This document shows positions 7,551-15,841 of a stretch of 21,197 bases of DNA, piece by piece. The notes beneath the pieces were generated by a model. That model was not told the DNA's origin. It made no database searches and worked only from the letters and a program-made list of their open reading frames with translations. Position numbers and translations under genes: made by a program. Source of the stretch: Methylococcaceae bacterium UBA4132 (GTDB taxonomy: Bacteria; Pseudomonadota; Gammaproteobacteria; Methylococcales; Methylomonadaceae). The stretch lies in NCBI GenBank assembly GCA_002380945.1, contig DFWO01000165.1, positions 1 to 21,197 on the forward strand. Reading direction: 5' to 3'. Numbering within the stretch: position 1 is the first letter of the stretch; every line of letters starts with the position of its first letter.

Positions 7551-8957
7551 CTAACGTTTAAACAAATCAGCCCAACGCGGTAATAAATGCAGTCCATCGA
7601 CTGCCCAATAATGCTCGGAACGCGATAACGTATGAGTGCATAAACAGCCTTTACGCCAATCTGCATTAATGCGCCCAACAGGTGTTTCACTAAAACCTTC
7701 ACTATCGAGTCGGTCAATACGATTTAATATTGTGGCTTTGCCATAGACAGTTGCGCAATCTTGAGTAGGACGATAAAGCACACCGTCTCGATAAAATAAA
7801 TTACCCGCAGGTCTGGCATTACGCGCATCGGATTTTACAGGATTGTCGCTGTGTGCCGTCCAAGGACCTAACGGCGAATCAGCGTAATACAAGTGCAGTT
7901 CATCGTTTAAACAAATGCCATCTGGTTCACCAATGGTTAAAAACAACCACCAACGTCCCTCATGCTCAATGAGTGTCGCATCGGTAAAACATATATCGTT
8001 CAATAAAGTTGCCGCTTTAGTCCAGCGGGCGGGAAACTGTTCACATTTCCATAAGGTGACTGCTCTGGATTCACCTGCTTCAGGCAACATATAAAGTTCG
8101 CCTTGCCATTCAAAGATGAAAGGATAAGACAGATGATAGTCTTGTGTCAGAATAGTTTGTGCTGCGCCGTGACTACCATCGGCAAATAATTCAACAGCGA
8201 CTAAATAGCCACGCCATGTAGCAAACGGTAGTACTTCTAACAATATCCAGACGCGTCCGTCTTGTTCGATAGGAAAAGGGTCTGCCCAGAAACTGTCAGC
8301 AGGCGGATTTAATAACCATTGATATTGGCTGGGGTCGGGTAGTAAATCGTTACCTTTACCTGCCACGATAAACCATTGTTCACGATAGAACAGTTTATGA
8401 ATAACTTTACCTCCAATTGCCACAGCTTGTGCAAATAGACCTGCAATCGGTGCAGGTGAAATGACTAACAGTTCGGCATTGTGCGCCACTAATTCGCCTT
8501 TACTTAAGTAGCGTGTCACTGCTCGTGCAGGAAACTGCGCCGCTTTTGCTAAAGAACGCGGTACAGCACGCCAAGGCGCGAAGAGTTCATGTTGACCAAT
8601 ACTTTGATATAAACAAATAGTACTGTCATCGGCTAATTTTGCCCATAAACTAACTTCCAAAGCCATAGCAGCGGCTGAGGCATCTTTTGTTGCCGCAATA
8701 ACGTCACGATCTTGTCCAGCAAAACGAAAAAACCAAAAACCTAAGCGTCCTGTGCCATATTGCTGGTAAATGGTTTCGGAGTAATGACCAAAGTTAAGTA
8801 CTATATCAACGGGTTTATCATCAAGTGGATCATTAGCAGCAAGAATATCTACACAGGGCATTTGCCGTAAAGCAGAGACCCCCACTTTCGCCCAGTCGGG
8901 TAAGGCGATTGCTGTTAAGCGAATTGTTAGCCGCTCACTCGTTTCAAGTTCGTTCAT
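7551..8957 (-). CDS. Beta-propeller glycan-related protein, GINT1 N-terminal-domain-like
   Basis: The 468-residue protein has a C-terminal two thirds resembling the five-bladed propeller found at the N-terminus of plant glucosamine inositolphosphorylceramide transferase (GINT1) and in many bacterial proteins. Repeating blade motifs include SFWADPFPIEQDGRVW (222-237), HLSYPFIFEWQGELYMLPE (275-293), FTDATLIEHEGRWWLFL (324-340) and ARPAGNLFYRDGVLYRPTQD. The N-terminal 150-200 residues (DIVLNFG...GFWFFRFAG) resemble the formyltransferase-like part often joined to this propeller. No signal peptide is visible. A role in surface glycan or glycolipid modification is inference. The minus strand shows GGAAG and GAGAA before the ATG. 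Palindromic repeats lie on both sides of the gene. Confidence 0.65.
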   Translation of the reverse strand: MNELETSERLTIRLTAIALPDWAKVGVSALRQMPCVDILAANDPLDDKPVDIVLNFGHYSETIYQQYGTGRLGFWFFRFAGQDRDVIAATKDASAAAMALEVSLWAKLADDSTICLYQSIGQHELFAPWRAVPRSLAKAAQFPARAVTRYLSKGELVAHNAELLVISPAPIAGLFAQAVAIGGKVIHKLFYREQWFIVAGKGNDLLPDPSQYQWLLNPPADSFWADPFPIEQDGRVWILLEVLPFATWRGYLVAVELFADGSHGAAQTILTQDYHLSYPFIFEWQGELYMLPEAGESRAVTLWKCEQFPARWTKAATLLNDICFTDATLIEHEGRWWLFLTIGEPDGICLNDELHLYYADSPLGPWTAHSDNPVKSDARNARPAGNLFYRDGVLYRPTQDCATVYGKATILNRIDRLDSEGFSETPVGRINADWRKGCLCTHTLSRSEHYWAVDGLHLLPRWADLFKR

Positions 8958-9010
8958 AAATATTCTCTGCTTCCTAGAATCCTAAAGCGTGACGAATGTA
9001 ATCATGGTAG

Positions 9011-9037
9011 AAACCTTGCATTGCAACACCTCTACGG
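9011..9037 (-). repeat. GTAG-footed palindromic repeat, copy 2 (3' of ppk2)
   Basis: This is a diverged copy of the 7520-7546 element (22 of 27 positions identical, same orientation, both ending CTCTACGG). The inner TTGCA-T-TGCAA (9016-9026) is still perfect, and an outer GTAGA (9008-9012) pairs with TCTAC (9031-9035). It lies 16 bases past the ppk2 stop codon. Confidence 0.6.
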
Positions 9038-9052
9038 ATTGTGTATACCAAA

Positions 9053-10216
9053 TTAAAGAACGGGTGCGCTATTTTCGCCTAGCTCATATACAACATGCGC
9101 TCGCCCGACTAATAACGGGTCTATCGCGCCAATTCTTGTTAAATCGCGTTGTGTATAGGGCAAACGGTGTAAGACATAGCGCATGGCATTTAAGCGAGCG
9201 CGTTTTTTACAATCCGATTTAATGACTGTCCACGGTGCGTCTGCGGTATCGGTGTAAAAAAACATGGCTTCTTTTGCTTTGGTGTAATCTTCCCATTTAT
9301 CCAAGGAAGCTAAGTCGATAGGGGATAATTTCCATTGTTTTAAAGGATGCGCCTCGCGCTCCTGAAAACGGCGGCGTTGTTCTTTACGACTGACTGAAAA
9401 CCAGAATTTAATCAAGTGAATGCCGCTACGAACTAGGTTGCGTTCAAACTCAGGCACTTGACGCATGAACTCGTTGTATTCCTCATCGGTACAAAACCCC
9501 ATGACTCGTTCAACGCCTGCACGGTTATACCAAGAGCGGTCAAACATGACGATTTCACCCGCTGTTGGTAAATGTTCAATATAACGCTGAAAATACCATT
9601 GCCCTAGCTCGACACTCGATGGTTTTTCTAATGCGATGACTCGCGCACCACGCGGGTTGAGATGTTCCATCATGCGTTTAATCGTGCCGCCTTTGCCTGC
9701 GGCATCACGCCCTTCAAACAAAATAACGACGCGTTGTCCCGATTCTTTGACCCATGATTGCAGTTTTAGTAATTCTACCTGTAACTGGTATTTATTTTTT
9801 TCGTAATTTTTCCGTGTCATCAAGTTTTTGTAAGGATAACCACCTTTACGCCAATCGTCTGCCAACACATCGTCAGGATTACTTTTTATTTTTGAGACGA
9901 CAGGGCGAATTTGTTCTAACAAGGCATGACGCAATTTCGCCGCATCATCGGGTGACGCGCCCGCCAGTACGGCTTCCAGCGTTTGTGCCAATGTTTCAGT
10001 ATCGCCCGTTTTAACGTTGCTAATAATATCCATGATGGCAGTGGCTTTTGAAGATTCTGCCGCTTCAATGGCTTGATCGACTTCAAATGATTCAATGCCT
10101 GTTTTGGTCAATAGAGGCGGAATATCACCTTGATTGGCTTGTCGATGCGCTTTAGGATGGGCTGTAGTAGGTGTTTTAGACTTTCTAGGTGTTACCGTTT
10201 TTTGCTCTTCTGTCAT
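9053..10216 (-). CDS. ppk2: Polyphosphate kinase 2, class I type
   Basis: PPK2 transfers phosphate between polyphosphate and nucleotides, usually favouring nucleotide phosphorylation. The 387-residue protein has a single kinase domain with Walker A GRDAAGKGG (169-177), the EKPSSVELGQWYFQRYIEHLP block, Walker B-like DRSWYNR (226-232) and the lid region KEQRRRFQEREAHPLKQWKLSP. One domain of this size fits class I. The first 110 residues are an extra low-complexity and helical region (T/K/P/A-rich, then acidic helices) preceding the DDWRKGGYPYKNLM start of the usual domain. The ATG at 10216 has GGAG about eight bases upstream. It follows the 762-residue secreted-protein gene after 85 bases. Confidence 0.93.
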   Translation of the reverse strand: MTEEQKTVTPRKSKTPTTAHPKAHRQANQGDIPPLLTKTGIESFEVDQAIEAAESSKATAIMDIISNVKTGDTETLAQTLEAVLAGASPDDAAKLRHALLEQIRPVVSKIKSNPDDVLADDWRKGGYPYKNLMTRKNYEKNKYQLQVELLKLQSWVKESGQRVVILFEGRDAAGKGGTIKRMMEHLNPRGARVIALEKPSSVELGQWYFQRYIEHLPTAGEIVMFDRSWYNRAGVERVMGFCTDEEYNEFMRQVPEFERNLVRSGIHLIKFWFSVSRKEQRRRFQEREAHPLKQWKLSPIDLASLDKWEDYTKAKEAMFFYTDTADAPWTVIKSDCKKRARLNAMRYVLHRLPYTQRDLTRIGAIDPLLVGRAHVVYELGENSAPVL

Positions 10217-10234
10217 TGTATGTTCTCCAAAATT

Positions 10235-10263
10235 AATTAATCAGTTTAGGTTATTTACATCAA
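10235..10263 (-). promoter_or_regulatory. Candidate ppk2 promoter
   Basis: On the minus strand, TTGATG (10258-10263) and TTAATT (10235-10240) are 17 bases apart, just upstream of the ppk2 ribosome binding site. The -10 box is poor. A 10-base palindrome ATCAGCTGAT (10264-10273) abuts the -35 box and could be an operator. Pattern only. Confidence 0.2.
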
Positions 10264-10301
10264 ATCAGCTGATATTTTTAGCACGTCGTATGGCAGACTG
10301 T

Positions 10302-12590
10302 TTACTTAGTTTCACAACCTTCATCTTTAAACCAATAAGGCGTTTTCTTTTTCCATTCGCTAGTACCAAAACGGTCTTTCAAAATATCGAACGCGGCTTT
10401 AGAGACTTTGCCTGTATCGCAGTTTTGACAGCCGTAACGTGTTGATTTAACCGCTAAGGCTAAGGCTTCGGGTAAGCGTTTTTCTTTAGGGGCAAAGGTT
10501 GACCATTCACTGGCTTTGCTCGCTAAAAAGTTAGAGCCGCTGATGGCGAGCTTGGCATTTTCGGTGTTTGCTTGTGCGATTTGTTCTTTGCTTAAAAATG
10601 GCGGAGTCGGAGTTGTGTTTTTAGTTGCCTCTTCAGAGGTATTGAGACACCACCAATTATCACGGTAATTATCAATTTCATTAAATGCACTTATACGCCC
10701 CAGACCTTGATCGACTAACGGACGCGTGGCAGGATTTTTTAACATCAGCCATACGGCTTCATAGGTTTTAGCTTTGCCATCTTTAGCTTTACTATAACTT
10801 GCTATCAGGCTTTTTAATTCAGGAATCAGTTTTGCCAGTTCGGGTGCGAGTTCACGGGCAGATACTTCATCATCCAATAACACAGCGCGTACCCATGCCG
10901 ATAACGCCACGCGGCTACGCAAATAATCAGGTAAATCAGGATGGACGGCGATTTGTTTTAACAGCGATAATGGCATAGAGGTATTCATAATGCGCGTGGC
11001 ATCGTCATCAAACATCGTGCGTTTAGCCCATACGCGTTCGTTTTTGTTGTAATCTTCTTCGCCAGCTTTTGGCATCACGTTGACATCAACTAACTGCGTT
11101 TCCATTTGATCATAAGCAAATGTCACGGCATGACGTTGAGAGAATTTAACAAATTCCGCTAAATCTTGGGCTAATAAGAGCCGTTCAGATAACAGTTGAT
11201 TGTGAGCGGAGATATTCATTGCTACACTCGAATCACCCAATATAGCATCCAGTGTTTTTCTGGCTTCCTCGGTTTGCCCTAGCGCGGTTTGTAAACGCAC
11301 CGCATGATAATTAGCCGTTAAAAAAGCAGGGGATGATTTATCAATGCTTTTACTGGCTTCAATCAGTTTGGCAATGTCGGGGCTATCGGCACTAGCTTTC
11401 ATTAAACTTACCACTAGCCACGCTGTTTTTTTATTGGCTTGCCATTTTTCTAGCGCGTGCGTAAATGCGTCTTTGCCTTCCGCTTGTACAGTAAAAATCC
11501 AGTCAGTTAATTCATTCGCTTGGCGAAATTTGGCATCCAATCCTTTGTCCGCATCACTGGGATATTCAATCGCTTTATCAAGTAAACGGCGGTAATCCGT
11601 GACATTCTGAAACAGCGTAGCATTTTCCGTTTTGTCGGCTAATTTTTTCGCTAATTCAGTGTGCAGCGTTTCAGGATGCAGACGAAAGTTAATAAGATTT
11701 AACAGTTGTTGTGCCGCACTGTGAACGCTGGCTAAACTTTTATCCGCTAACACGCTATTGAGTTGATTTTCTGCTTGTTGGTAATAGGTAAGCAGCTTGT
11801 CATGCTGAGCTTCATCTTCAGAAATTGCGCTGGCTTGACGAATAAACACTCTCGCTAATAAATAAGCCGATAAGTCTCGCCAAGGTGATGCAGTATTTTT
11901 AGCGATTTGTGCAAATCCCGTTTTGGCTTCGTCATATTGAGTCGCATAAAAATGCGCGGCGGCAATTTGATACTCACGGTCGGCTTTTAGCCAATCAGGC
12001 GCGTCATTTGCGACTGGACTAGGCATCTCTTTAACGTCTGAACAATTCGCAAACACTTGATCTTGACCGCGTAACCAATCTTTCATATTCGCATCATCGG
12101 CTTTGGTTTTTTCAAGCCGTGCATCTAAGGTTTTAGTGGCATTATCAAACGCGCCTGCGGTGCAATTAGCAAAAGAACTGTAGCTTTCAGGATTAGTTCT
12201 ATCAGTATAAATTTTCGGTTCAGCGTCGCCTGTGACTATTTTTTTACGCGCCGCTATCCAGTTATTAATCGCCGTGTCTTTAGTGGCTTCGTTGGTGTCA
12301 GTATTTTCATATTCAGCTTGCCAATTTTTAATCAAATCGTGCTGTTCTGATTCTGAAAAGGGCAGATTATTAAACTCTCGATAAGCGACTAATAACGCAG
12401 AACGGTTAAAAGTGGGGTGAATGATGCCAACTTTACCATTGGCAAAATCAGCAAACTGTTCAGGGCGAACATCCATTGAAAATATAGGTAACACAAAACT
12501 AGGACCACACGCTAACGCAGGCGGTGGACTGAGAGCGAATAAAGCGCAGGTTAAAGCAGAAACAGACAAGGCACGATAAATTTTTTTCAT
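10302..12590 (-). CDS. Large secreted protein of unknown function, helical-repeat rich
   Basis: The 762-residue protein has a clear Sec signal (MKKIYRALSVSALTCALFALSPPPALA) with likely cleavage before C28 in ALA-CGPSF; the -3 residue is Ala, so a lipobox is doubtful. After a conserved-looking start (CGPSFVLPIFSMDVRPEQFADFANGKVGIIHPTF), the body is almost wholly alpha-helical with TPR-like stretches (AAAHFYATQYDEAKTGFAQIAK; ARKTLDAILGDSS). Several cysteines, including YGCQNC near the C-terminus, suggest disulfides outside the cytoplasm. I know similar uncharacterised CGPSF-type exported proteins but no function. Its ATG is 18 bases after the hsdR stop on the same strand, so it may be co-transcribed with the hsd genes although it has no restriction-system features. 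The Shine-Dalgarno is weak (GTGAG). Confidence 0.8.
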   Translation of the reverse strand: MKKIYRALSVSALTCALFALSPPPALACGPSFVLPIFSMDVRPEQFADFANGKVGIIHPTFNRSALLVAYREFNNLPFSESEQHDLIKNWQAEYENTDTNEATKDTAINNWIAARKKIVTGDAEPKIYTDRTNPESYSSFANCTAGAFDNATKTLDARLEKTKADDANMKDWLRGQDQVFANCSDVKEMPSPVANDAPDWLKADREYQIAAAHFYATQYDEAKTGFAQIAKNTASPWRDLSAYLLARVFIRQASAISEDEAQHDKLLTYYQQAENQLNSVLADKSLASVHSAAQQLLNLINFRLHPETLHTELAKKLADKTENATLFQNVTDYRRLLDKAIEYPSDADKGLDAKFRQANELTDWIFTVQAEGKDAFTHALEKWQANKKTAWLVVSLMKASADSPDIAKLIEASKSIDKSSPAFLTANYHAVRLQTALGQTEEARKTLDAILGDSSVAMNISAHNQLLSERLLLAQDLAEFVKFSQRHAVTFAYDQMETQLVDVNVMPKAGEEDYNKNERVWAKRTMFDDDATRIMNTSMPLSLLKQIAVHPDLPDYLRSRVALSAWVRAVLLDDEVSARELAPELAKLIPELKSLIASYSKAKDGKAKTYEAVWLMLKNPATRPLVDQGLGRISAFNEIDNYRDNWWCLNTSEEATKNTTPTPPFLSKEQIAQANTENAKLAISGSNFLASKASEWSTFAPKEKRLPEALALAVKSTRYGCQNCDTGKVSKAAFDILKDRFGTSEWKKKTPYWFKDEGCETK

Positions 12591-12608
12591 GATGACAGCT
12601 CACAATGG

Positions 12609-14099
12609 CTAGAATAATGGCGAATGGTGCTTTTTAAAATTTTCTGCCTGTTCAAAAATTTCTTTAAACACTTCATCCTGCGTAACAGGCGGATAGCCAT
12701 AGTCAGCTAGGGTTAAAATTAAATCAACTTTTAATTCTGCTTTTATATCATCTCTTTGTGACCAATCTGTATATTTGGCTTTATCATCAACAATAACTTT
12801 AACAGCACGCGCTAAAGTGATTAATTTATCTTCTGGATAGTCAAAATTATATTTCTGAGCAATAGTTTTTAAAATATCGTAAAAAGCTTTTTCTTCAAAA
12901 TCAATGCCTAAATCAGCAAAAGAATTACGTTCTTTTTGTAGCTCTTTAAATAAATTGGCAAATTGTTCTGCTACGTCATTTAATACGTCATTAGCAAAAG
13001 CAATATCATCTTTTCTTTCGTTATAAAGCTCAATTAATTTCTTAAGTTTATTTGAAAAATCAACGCCCTTAATTTTATTAGTCTTTTTAAATTCAGCAAT
13101 GGCTTTTGCTAATAATTTCTGTAACAGTTTTATTTTGGTATTTGGCAATTTAATTTTGTCAATTTTAGCCATGTAATCATCGCTGAAAATATCGGTATTC
13201 GGGTCGTTTTTGTCCAGCTTAAATATTTCCTCTATCCCTTCACTTATCAAGGCTTCCTCAATCATTTTCCTGACTGCCTCATTCATCTGTGAAGCGTCTG
13301 GAGCATCACCTTTGGTTAGCTTATGAATAATGGCGCGTATCGCTAGGTAATAATGAATGGTGTCACGTTCTTCTTGGCTGATTGCCTCGCTAGAGCAACA
13401 CAAACTATAAGCAGACCGCAATTTTCTTGCTATACCCATAAATCGCTTTTCTGTGTCCTTCGTGAGTTGTATATGCTCGGTGGCTCGGTTTAAACAGTCC
13501 AGTTGCTGTAAAGAACTGCCTTTGAAATACGGCGAATTATCGAATTTATGAAACAACTTGGCTAATAAATCCAACTGGTCTTTGACTATAATCACCGCCT
13601 TTTCGGTGTCTTCAAAATCATCCTCAGCCACTTTGCTATATTTTGCCAGTGCGTTATTCATATTGCTTTTAATGCCAATATAATCCACCACTAGCCCGAT
13701 TTCTTTGCCTTCGTAAACACGATTTACCCGTGAAATGGTTTGAATCAAAGAATGCTGTTGAATGGGCTTGTCAATGTAGATGGTATCAAGGAATGGAACA
13801 TCAAAACCCGTGAGCCACATATCCACCACGATAGCGATTTTAAAATTGGATTTTTCACTTTTAAATTGCCTATCCAATTCTTTACGGTCGTCTTTTGTAC
13901 CTAGCAAGTCATATAAGGTTTTTTCATCATCTTTGTTTCGAGTCATCACCATTTTAATTTTTTCAATCGGCTTAACTTCTTTTTTCTCCTTTTCGGTTAA
14001 ATTTTCGCCTTCGTGTACTTCTGCCCACTCTGGGCGTAAAGCAATAATTTCTTTGTATAGGCTATAAGCAATCGGACGGCTGGAACAAACAAATATCAC
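12609..14099 (-). CDS. HsdR C-terminal fragment (possible separate frame from GTG)
   Basis: This is the part of hsdR beginning at the first plausible start codon (GTG) after the internal stop. It encodes 496 residues: the second helicase domain with GFDVP and QTISRVNR, plus the C-terminal helical region. No ribosome binding site is evident before the GTG, and the in-frame residues between the stop and this GTG (57 codons) read as normal HsdR sequence, so this start is probably an artefact of the interruption rather than a real gene start. Confidence 0.6.
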   Translation of the reverse strand: MIFVCSSRPIAYSLYKEIIALRPEWAEVHEGENLTEKEKKEVKPIEKIKMVMTRNKDDEKTLYDLLGTKDDRKELDRQFKSEKSNFKIAIVVDMWLTGFDVPFLDTIYIDKPIQQHSLIQTISRVNRVYEGKEIGLVVDYIGIKSNMNNALAKYSKVAEDDFEDTEKAVIIVKDQLDLLAKLFHKFDNSPYFKGSSLQQLDCLNRATEHIQLTKDTEKRFMGIARKLRSAYSLCCSSEAISQEERDTIHYYLAIRAIIHKLTKGDAPDASQMNEAVRKMIEEALISEGIEEIFKLDKNDPNTDIFSDDYMAKIDKIKLPNTKIKLLQKLLAKAIAEFKKTNKIKGVDFSNKLKKLIELYNERKDDIAFANDVLNDVAEQFANLFKELQKERNSFADLGIDFEEKAFYDILKTIAQKYNFDYPEDKLITLARAVKVIVDDKAKYTDWSQRDDIKAELKVDLILTLADYGYPPVTQDEVFKEIFEQAENFKKHHSPLF

Positions 14100-14270
14100 T
14101 TTGCCTTTTACGGTTGCGCCCTCTTCAAGCCTTTTTTCATAATGAGCGACAAAATCCTCTGCTACTAATTTTAACCGCTTCGGATCGCCTAAAATTACTT
14201 CAAGCTGGGTGGTAGCTTTTTTGCTTTCTTCAATTTGGTATTCGTTCGTGCCGTCTTCGGCGCATTTTTG

Positions 14271-15749
14271 CTAATAGGCTTCAATTTCTTTCAGCTTGCT
14301 ATCGTTCAACAAAACTTTCGCCGCTCTGCCTTCATAAACGATTCTAACCGTGATTTCATCGTGCACCGATTCCTTCATGGTGTAAGCATCCACCACGCCA
14401 CCAAACACCTCAAGCGTTGCATCAATCGGCGTACCCGTAAAACCAACATAAGTGGCATTCGGTAAAGAATCATGCAAGTATTTTGCAAAACCGTATTTTC
14501 GCTCTACGCCTTCATCCGTGATTTTCACTTTCTGGTCAAGATTGATTTGTGAGCGGTGGGCTTCGTCTGAAATACAAATAACATTTGCGCGGTCGGTCAA
14601 TAAGTCGGTGGCTTCGGTAAACTTATGGATAGTGCTTAAAAATACCCCGCCACTGTTTCGATTTTGCAAGCGTGTTTTTAAATCGTCTCGGCTTTCTACA
14701 CTGATAATTTCATCATCGCCAATAAAGCCTTTGGCGTTGGTAAATTGCCCTGCAAGTTGGTCGTCTAAATCCGTTCTATCGGTAATTAAAACAATGGTCG
14801 GGCTTTGAAAGTGTACTGACCGCATTAGCATTCGGGTCAAGTAAAGCATCGTGAAACTTTTCCCGCACCCTGTCGCCCCAAAATAAGTGCCACCTTTACC
14901 GCTTCCGTGCGGTTTCATGTTCTGCTTAATGCTCTCAAATAGCTTGTTGGTTGCGTAATACTGCGGATAGCGCGGGACTATTTTCTCTTCTTTAGTGGAA
15001 GTATCGGGAAAATAGATAAAGTGGCGAATAACATCGAGTAAACGGGCTTGATTAAATAAGCCCTTTACCATCGTAAACAGCGAATTAACGCCGTTTTTTT
15101 CTAGGGCTTCGTTGCCTTCGATTTTGCGCCATGCGTAAAAAAAATCATAAGGGGCGAATAGTGAGCCTGATTTATTGTTCACACCATCGCTGATAATGCA
15201 AAGGGCGTTGTATTTGAATAGTTCGGGAATATCACGGCGGTAGCGTACTGTAAGCTGTGTATAAGCATCTTTGATGGTAGTGTTTTCTTTGATGGCACTT
15301 TTAAACTCCAGAACCACCAAAGGCAAGCCATTGATATAAATAATTCCGTCGGGGATACGCTTCTCATAGCCCTGTATTTCAAGCTGATTAACGATTTTAA
15401 ACAGGTTGTTGTCTGGGGTTTCAAAGTCCAATAACTGAATGAATAAATCCTTTTTATTGCGGTCTTCGCGTTTTATCACAAAACCATCTGCTATTTTTTT
15501 GATAATAGCTTTGTTGCTGTCGTATAAAGCGGATGCGGGTAATATTTCCAGTTCTCGGCTAATGTTGGCTATTTCATTGAGTGTAATATCTTCATCGGCA
15601 TAGCGGTTCAGCAAAAAAGTTTTTAGATCATCACGCAGAAGCACCTCACTGATTTCTTTGTGAAGCTGTGTGCCGTTTAAGTGCTGATAATTTTCAGCTT
15701 GAAATAACTCAATAACTGCGTTTTCTAGGGCTTCTTCGGTGAATTTCAT
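14271..15749 (-). CDS. HsdR N-terminal fragment ending at the internal TAG
   Basis: It encodes 492 residues with the nuclease site and helicase motifs I-III. The ATG at 15749 begins MKFTEE, typical for the family. There is no obvious Shine-Dalgarno. The upstream bases are the second copy of a 35-base repeat that also occurs at the end of hsdS, so the start region may have been rebuilt when the RAYT module entered. A product of this length would lack the second RecA domain. Confidence 0.8.
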   Translation of the reverse strand: MKFTEEALENAVIELFQAENYQHLNGTQLHKEISEVLLRDDLKTFLLNRYADEDITLNEIANISRELEILPASALYDSNKAIIKKIADGFVIKREDRNKKDLFIQLLDFETPDNNLFKIVNQLEIQGYEKRIPDGIIYINGLPLVVLEFKSAIKENTTIKDAYTQLTVRYRRDIPELFKYNALCIISDGVNNKSGSLFAPYDFFYAWRKIEGNEALEKNGVNSLFTMVKGLFNQARLLDVIRHFIYFPDTSTKEEKIVPRYPQYYATNKLFESIKQNMKPHGSGKGGTYFGATGCGKSFTMLYLTRMLMRSVHFQSPTIVLITDRTDLDDQLAGQFTNAKGFIGDDEIISVESRDDLKTRLQNRNSGGVFLSTIHKFTEATDLLTDRANVICISDEAHRSQINLDQKVKITDEGVERKYGFAKYLHDSLPNATYVGFTGTPIDATLEVFGGVVDAYTMKESVHDEITVRIVYEGRAAKVLLNDSKLKEIEAY

Positions 15750-15769
15750 AAATTAATTTGTCATTGTTG
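15735..15769. repeat. Flanking direct repeat, copy at the hsdR start
   Basis: It matches 16672-16706 at 28 of 35 positions in the same orientation. It contains the hsdR ATG and first codons (ATGAAATTC on the minus strand). Together the two copies bracket the RAYT/REP module. Confidence 0.6.
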
Positions 15770-15795
15770 TAGGGGCGAACCTATGTGTTCGCCCT
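15769..15795 (+). repeat. REP hairpin A (subtype 1)
   Basis: GTAG foot, then GGGCGAAC (15773-15780), loop CTATGT, GTTCGCCC (15787-15794): a perfect 8-bp stem. It forms an inverted pair with element B, 20 bases away. Confidence 0.85.
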
Positions 15796-15815
15796 GTTTT
15801 CATCACAACCGCATA

Positions 15816-15841
15816 GAGCAGACACACAGGTCTGCCCCTAC
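15816..15841 (-). repeat. REP hairpin B (subtype 2), supplies the RAYT stop codon
   Basis: On the minus strand it has the GTAG foot, GGGCAGAC, loop CTGTGT, GTCTGCTC (one G-T pair). The TAG in the foot (15838-15840) is the stop codon of the RAYT gene. Confidence 0.85.

Larger units (their letters stand above)
12609..15749 (-). pseudogene. hsdR: Type I restriction endonuclease subunit R, interrupted by an in-frame TAG
   Basis: Read through, this is a 1046-codon EcoR124-like HsdR, the usual length. It has a PD-(D/E)xK nuclease (D134, E148, K150 in RIPD...LEFK), a helicase with Walker A GATGCGKS (291-298), DEAH (395-398) and GFTGTP (436-441), then motifs V/VI in DMWLTGFDVP and QTISRVNR, and a helical C-terminus that contacts the methylase. 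Codon 493 is TAG (14271-14273). On both sides the same frame continues without indel: KLKEIEAY, stop, QKCAEDGTNEYQIEESKK; family members I recall have Tyr there, so a single base change from TAT or TAC suffices. As read, the nuclease and first motor domain are separated from the second motor domain and the enzyme should be inactive. Confidence 0.9.
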
